Shown piece by piece: positions 61,162 to 64,000 of a stretch of 64,000 bases of DNA (within the stretch, counting starts at the first letter, position 1; every line of letters begins with the position of its first letter). The stretch spans positions 1 through 64,000 of the forward strand of contig SCUK01000005.1 in NCBI GenBank assembly GCA_004297445.1. Direction: 5' to 3'. Both the position numbers and the translations under genes were made by a program. This DNA comes from Anaerolineae bacterium. GTDB lineage: Bacteria > Chloroflexota > Anaerolineae > Anaerolineales > UBA11579. The notes under the pieces were generated by a model. The model was given only the letters and a program-made list of their open reading frames with translations. It was not told the DNA's origin and ran no database searches.

Positions 61162-61386
61162 GAGGCAGACAAATTAGGGGAAATCCCGTGCAAAAGTTGG
61201 AAGTGCACTATGCCCCCAACCCAGCCTGAAGATTCTACTTATCCCTAGCATAAATTTTGGGAGCTTGACAGACTGCCTTTGAAATGCCAAGAAGATGTGT
61301 CTGATTCTTCCACTGTTCAGATTTGGCTAAATGGCCGGGGACAGCATATTGAGTGCTGTCCCCGGCAACTAAAGTGCAAGACGCTC

Positions 61387-61815
61387 CTAGACTGAGAAGA
61401 GGGAGAACTTCTTGGTAAGGTCGTTTAGCTTGGCAGCTGATCCGAAAAGACACACGCCATAGTAGTCAAGCAATTCCTCCTTAGTAGAGCGCGTCTTGTC
61501 CATTTGATCTTGTGCTGATGACCCAAGCATTGTGTCGACAAAATCTGTACAAAGAATTCCCTCCCCAATGGCGGCTGCCCGCAAGGTTCGAATCTGGTTG
61601 CCATTCTTCGCAGATAGGATTATGAACGGGTAGAAGCTAATGCCCGGGTGAAATCCTCCATCGGCATCCCTATACTCAAGGAATCGCATGGATTGAGTAT
61701 TTTCGCACAGGCTGACCAGGCCAGCCGTCATGTGTCCCAATGCATTCAACAGTCGCGGAAGCTCGATCTTCTTGTTGAGAACTGCAACAAACTTAAATTC
61801 ATTATCTGTGTACAT
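61387..61815 (-). CDS. DUF2000-family protein
   Basis: 142 aa. KFVAVLNKKIELPRLLNALGHMTAGL, a middle PFIILSAKNGNQIRTLRAAA and the end GVCLFGSAAKLNDLTKKFSLF follow the DUF2000 pattern, a fold related to peptidyl-tRNA hydrolase 2. No catalytic role is known for the family. It starts 66 nt after the desaturase-like gene's stop; an inverted repeat, CCTCCAGGCTTGGG with CCCAAACCTGGAGG (61831-61866), lies in this gap. It is the last gene of the right-hand operon. Confidence 0.72.
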   Translation of the reverse strand: MYTDNEFKFVAVLNKKIELPRLLNALGHMTAGLVSLCENTQSMRFLEYRDADGGFHPGISFYPFIILSAKNGNQIRTLRAAAIGEGILCTDFVDTMLGSSAQDQMDKTRSTKEELLDYYGVCLFGSAAKLNDLTKKFSLFSV

Positions 61816-61830
61816 GGTATCTCCTTATGG

Positions 61831-61866
61831 CCTCCAGGCTTGGGACATATCCCAAACCTGGAGGCC
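61831..61866. terminator. Inverted repeat between DUF2000 and desaturase-like genes
   Basis: CCTCCAGGCTTGGG and CCCAAACCTGGAGG pair with small mismatches around ACATAT. It lies between two genes on the minus strand and may weaken read-through or protect the upstream mRNA. Confidence 0.5.
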
Positions 61867-61881
61867 ATTCTACATTGGACC

Positions 61882-63159
61882 TTACATTCCGTTCATCACG
61901 TCTGCAAGGTCAGCGTTAGTTGCAAGGCTACTCTTATTATCGATTGGGGGGAGGGAGCTCAAGACCTCGAACACATGGTCGATAGCATTTCCCAGCCCCC
62001 AGACTTCCGAGTAAGGCTCCGGCCAACCAGGACTACCAGCCTCAAGATCTTCTTGGCGGGCATAGGCAGCATTTACCCACGTAAGACTCTCCGGATGTCG
62101 GTGGTGATGATCGTGTTGGGGCAAATCGCCCATCAATACGAATACCCGTGCCGGAAGGTGAAGGAAGAGCATGCGCCCGAACCAAGTTAGCCAGGCAACG
62201 ACCTTCTTGGCTCCGTGCCAACCCTGATCTGGAGCGGGTTCTCCCATGAATCGGCCAGCAGTCAAGCGAGCAAGTACCCAGCGCCCTGACTGTTTTGGGT
62301 CTCGGATCTGAAGCCACCTGTGTTCGCAGGTGAACTGCAGGAGCGCTGAGATGTGGTATAGGATAGTAAGCGGGAAGACCCACGCAATCGCGTATTCGCT
62401 CCAAAGACCGAGCCAGGATACCAAGCTCAACTGAGCCGTCCACCAAACCAAACTCATGAACCGCCGATAAGACGGCGCACTAATGAAGTTGGCTTTGAGG
62501 CGTGCCTGGAGGAATATCCTGTGGAAGCGTGGAGAGACCACAGTCCACCACAACCGGCGCCAGAGCGCGGCCTTCTGCAGCCCCGGAAGAAACCCCAACG
62601 TTACCAGAAATTTGACATCAGGATCTTCCAGCGTGGCGAGCTGTTTGCTGTGATGTATCGAAACATGATCGGCCTGATACGCCTGGAAGTCTTGTACCAA
62701 GATTGTCGTTGATACCAGTTCCATGACAATTCGGTCCAAGACCTTGTTCCCACTGAATTTTCCATGCACACACTGGTGGCTGATCATGATGAGCAGCTTC
62801 CGTGCTCCGCTGACGGTTACCATCCAGGCAAGTAGCAGGATGGGAACTGCCAAGATGGCAGTAATCTGCATCGATACTACAACCCAACTGGCGAAAGCTC
62901 CACCAAAGAGGGCTGCAAGTGCCGAAACCAGATGGAACCAGTTGCTGGGAGTGTGCTTGGAACGCGCTCCGTAAGGCGGTTTGCCGGTAACCCATGTGAG
63001 GAGCGGTTGAACAAAGCTCGGCAATGCTAACAGGCTTTCGCGCACACCGGAGTTTTGGACGGTATGGTTGGTAGGCGATTTCACTTCGTTTTTCCTTTCT
63101 TCCAGATTGGCTTGGGGTGGCGCGACCGAGGTGGCCGCATACTTCTGATTGGTTTTCAT
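61882..63159 (-). CDS. Fatty acid desaturase-like membrane di-iron enzyme
   Basis: About 425 aa from the ATG at 63159 (AAAGGA upstream). Hydrophobic helices surround three histidine clusters typical of membrane desaturases and hydroxylases: HQCVH (about residue 125), HVSIHH (about 163) and HDHHHRH (about 347). These should hold a di-iron centre. The substrate could be a fatty acyl chain or a small molecule. It lies in an operon with two small unknown proteins upstream and a DUF2000 gene downstream; this context suits a biosynthetic cluster more than general lipid metabolism, which is inference. Confidence 0.82.
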   Translation of the reverse strand: MKTNQKYAATSVAPPQANLEERKNEVKSPTNHTVQNSGVRESLLALPSFVQPLLTWVTGKPPYGARSKHTPSNWFHLVSALAALFGGAFASWVVVSMQITAILAVPILLLAWMVTVSGARKLLIMISHQCVHGKFSGNKVLDRIVMELVSTTILVQDFQAYQADHVSIHHSKQLATLEDPDVKFLVTLGFLPGLQKAALWRRLWWTVVSPRFHRIFLQARLKANFISAPSYRRFMSLVWWTAQLSLVSWLGLWSEYAIAWVFPLTILYHISALLQFTCEHRWLQIRDPKQSGRWVLARLTAGRFMGEPAPDQGWHGAKKVVAWLTWFGRMLFLHLPARVFVLMGDLPQHDHHHRHPESLTWVNAAYARQEDLEAGSPGWPEPYSEVWGLGNAIDHVFEVLSSLPPIDNKSSLATNADLADVMNGM

Positions 63160-63172
63160 CGTGCAGTCCTTT

Positions 63173-63439
63173 CTAGTCAGTGTCGTTGGGCATGTTGCCA
63201 CGAGTTTGTTCAGGGCACGCCAGATCAGGAGCTTTTGCCCGGCGGAAGATCCCCGTAATCAAGTTGGCGACCCATAGGAAGTTACTTTGTGAGTTTCCTT
63301 CACCTCGTGAGGCGACTTTCCCCCTCTTTCCTCGGGGTATGGTCAGCACCCGAATGTGTTGGAAGGCTAACTCGACCGCGAGCTTCTGTAATTCGTCAGA
63401 AACCTCGGGTGTGTTGGTTTTGTCGTTTATGGTGGTCAT
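63173..63439 (-). CDS. Small unknown protein
   Basis: 88 aa from the ATG at 63439 (AAAGGAG upstream). It has an acidic helical start (TPEVSDELQKLAVELAFQ), a basic middle (IPRGKRGKVASRGEGN) and a polar end with one cysteine. No signal peptide or domain is seen. It lies 13 nt before the desaturase-like gene. It could be a small carrier or precursor peptide, but no motif proves that. Confidence 0.6.
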   Translation of the reverse strand: MTTINDKTNTPEVSDELQKLAVELAFQHIRVLTIPRGKRGKVASRGEGNSQSNFLWVANLITGIFRRAKAPDLACPEQTRGNMPNDTD

Positions 63440-63476
63440 AGGTTTCTCCTTTGTCACCAATTGCCTAGTAAGCCGG

Positions 63477-63737
63477 TTACCAGGTCAGTTGATCTACCCA
63501 GTTAGCTCTGTCTACGAGTTGCCGAGCGGTGGCCGAGTCGACGACAATAGAAACGTTTGCCATCAATCCGGATTCTGTGCAGCTTGTTCCAGTCACTTCG
63601 TATTCATCGGTGAGAGAGGTCATGTCGTGTGCGACAGCATTGCAGAGGCCATAATGAGTGGAAACGTGGCTGACCAGAACTCGAACTTCATCCTCAGACA
63701 GATGCTGACGAGACTCATGACTGACATGCTGTGTCAT
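63477..63737 (-). CDS. Small unknown protein with two cysteines
   Basis: 86 aa from the ATG at 63737 (GGAGGG upstream). The sequence is polar, with a helical part (HLSEDEVRVLVSHVS), cysteines at HYGLCNAVAHD and GTSCTESG, and a C-terminal helix (ATARQLVDRANWVDQL). No family is recognised. The gene overlaps the preceding one by 23 nt. Length and setting again allow a precursor or accessory peptide; this is speculation. Confidence 0.55.
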   Translation of the reverse strand: MTQHVSHESRQHLSEDEVRVLVSHVSTHYGLCNAVAHDMTSLTDEYEVTGTSCTESGLMANVSIVVDSATARQLVDRANWVDQLTW

Positions 63738-63939
63738 AGGGACCCTCCTCGATTGGGGAACTTTCACGCTCCTCATATCTGAAGCAAACAGGTGCCCGTA
63801 AGCTAGGCGTAGACTCATGTGTGGGTTTGGGATTCTCGGATGTAATGTGCGCCCGTTTGAGGGGACACTCGGGACACCCATTACAATTATTGGGTTTTGT
63901 GGGGGGCGATACTGGGGATGTTTCGTCTGGTTTCTTCAT
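63715..63939 (-). CDS. Small cysteine-motif protein
   Basis: 74 aa from the ATG at 63939 (GGAGA upstream). It is rich in P, T, S and E, with a CNGCPECP motif near residue 20 that could bind metal, and two further cysteines. No family is recognised. It overlaps the next gene by 23 nt, so it would be coupled to it. It may be the first gene of the operon within the window. Confidence 0.45.
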   Translation of the reverse strand: MKKPDETSPVSPPTKPNNCNGCPECPLKRAHITSENPKPTHESTPSLRAPVCFRYEERESSPIEEGPYDTACQS

Positions 63940-63981
63940 TTCCGGTCTCCGGGGCATAAAGCCCATCAATATCTTGATCGG

Positions 63982-63999
63982 AACCCGCTTGCGCGGGTT
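63982..63999. terminator. Hairpin at the right edge
   Basis: AACCCGC-TTGC-GCGGGTT with T on the plus strand. It may close a gene lying outside the window, or be part of the leader of the right-hand operon. Confidence 0.4.
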
Positions 64000-64000
64000 T

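Noticed and set aside
60993-61208. 71-codon minus-strand frame after the FG-GAP gene
   Set aside because: It is created by the GGAATTAG-CGGAAAAAGG repeat units and has no start signal.
1-64000. CRISPR array, insertion sequence or phage genes
   Set aside because: No regularly spaced repeats, transposase, integrase or phage structural gene was recognised anywhere in the window.

Overview
The window looks like a chromosomal piece of a GC-rich bacterium, most likely a member of the Chloroflexota (Anaerolineae-like). This is inferred, not proven: it rests on the mix of giant polytopic membrane proteins, eukaryote-type Ser/Thr kinases, a sortase beside a DUF3494 ice-binding-like surface protein, tandem AI-2E-family exporters, many TTG/GTG starts, and housekeeping genes (rpsT, argS) in a scattered layout. 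No complete tRNA or rRNA gene, CRISPR array, transposase or integrase was found.

Layout. (1) 1-7.0 kb, plus strand: a large membrane protein cut by the window edge and split by a probable frameshift in a G7 run, a two-component-regulator-type beta-propeller membrane protein and a PrsW-type intramembrane protease. (2) 7.05-12.2 kb: two Ser/Thr kinases on the minus strand (one with a multi-pass membrane sensor, one with a WD40-like propeller), with a small lipoprotein between them. (3) 12.2-13.05 kb: a gene-poor stretch with decayed coding fragments. (4) 13.05-39.85 kb: a block bracketed by two 185-bp direct repeats (about 85% identical), each ending in the T-arm and acceptor end of a tRNA. It carries an envelope/stress gene set: a cyclic beta-1,2-glucan synthase-like giant, a universal stress protein, lipoproteins, a CBS protein, ice-binding-like protein plus sortase, a NarL-type two-component system, paired c-di-GMP hydrolase and synthase, dodecin, CsbD, two GlsB/YeaQ proteins, YggT, YtxH, cupin, two AI-2E-type transporters, YihY and several tiny membrane proteins. 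(5) 39.9-43.7 kb: a kinase-AAA-solute-binding fusion; then a TIR-membrane protein on the minus strand. (6) 45-56.2 kb: housekeeping genes (rpsT, argS, amidinotransferase, malic enzyme-phosphotransacetylase, LMW phosphatase, PEP synthase regulator, class V aminotransferase, alkyltransferase-like protein, msrA). (7) 56.3-64 kb: a second giant membrane protein, an FG-GAP protein flanked by about 100-bp direct repeats, and a minus-strand operon with a DUF2000 protein, a desaturase-like membrane enzyme and three small unknown proteins.

The most notable signal is a promoter module that occurs five times between 22.9 and 39.3 kb with nearly fixed geometry: TCCCCC, then 23 bp later (A)CTCCC, then GGATG 14 bp further on, then a -10-like hexamer after 20-21 bp, with no -35 match. 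It precedes the lipoprotein operon, the PDE/DGC operon, the dodecin/GlsB pair, a lone receiver protein and a 52-aa membrane protein. This suggests an activator-controlled envelope-stress regulon confined to the repeat-bracketed block. The regulator is not identified; the NarL-type response regulator encoded in the same block is one candidate.
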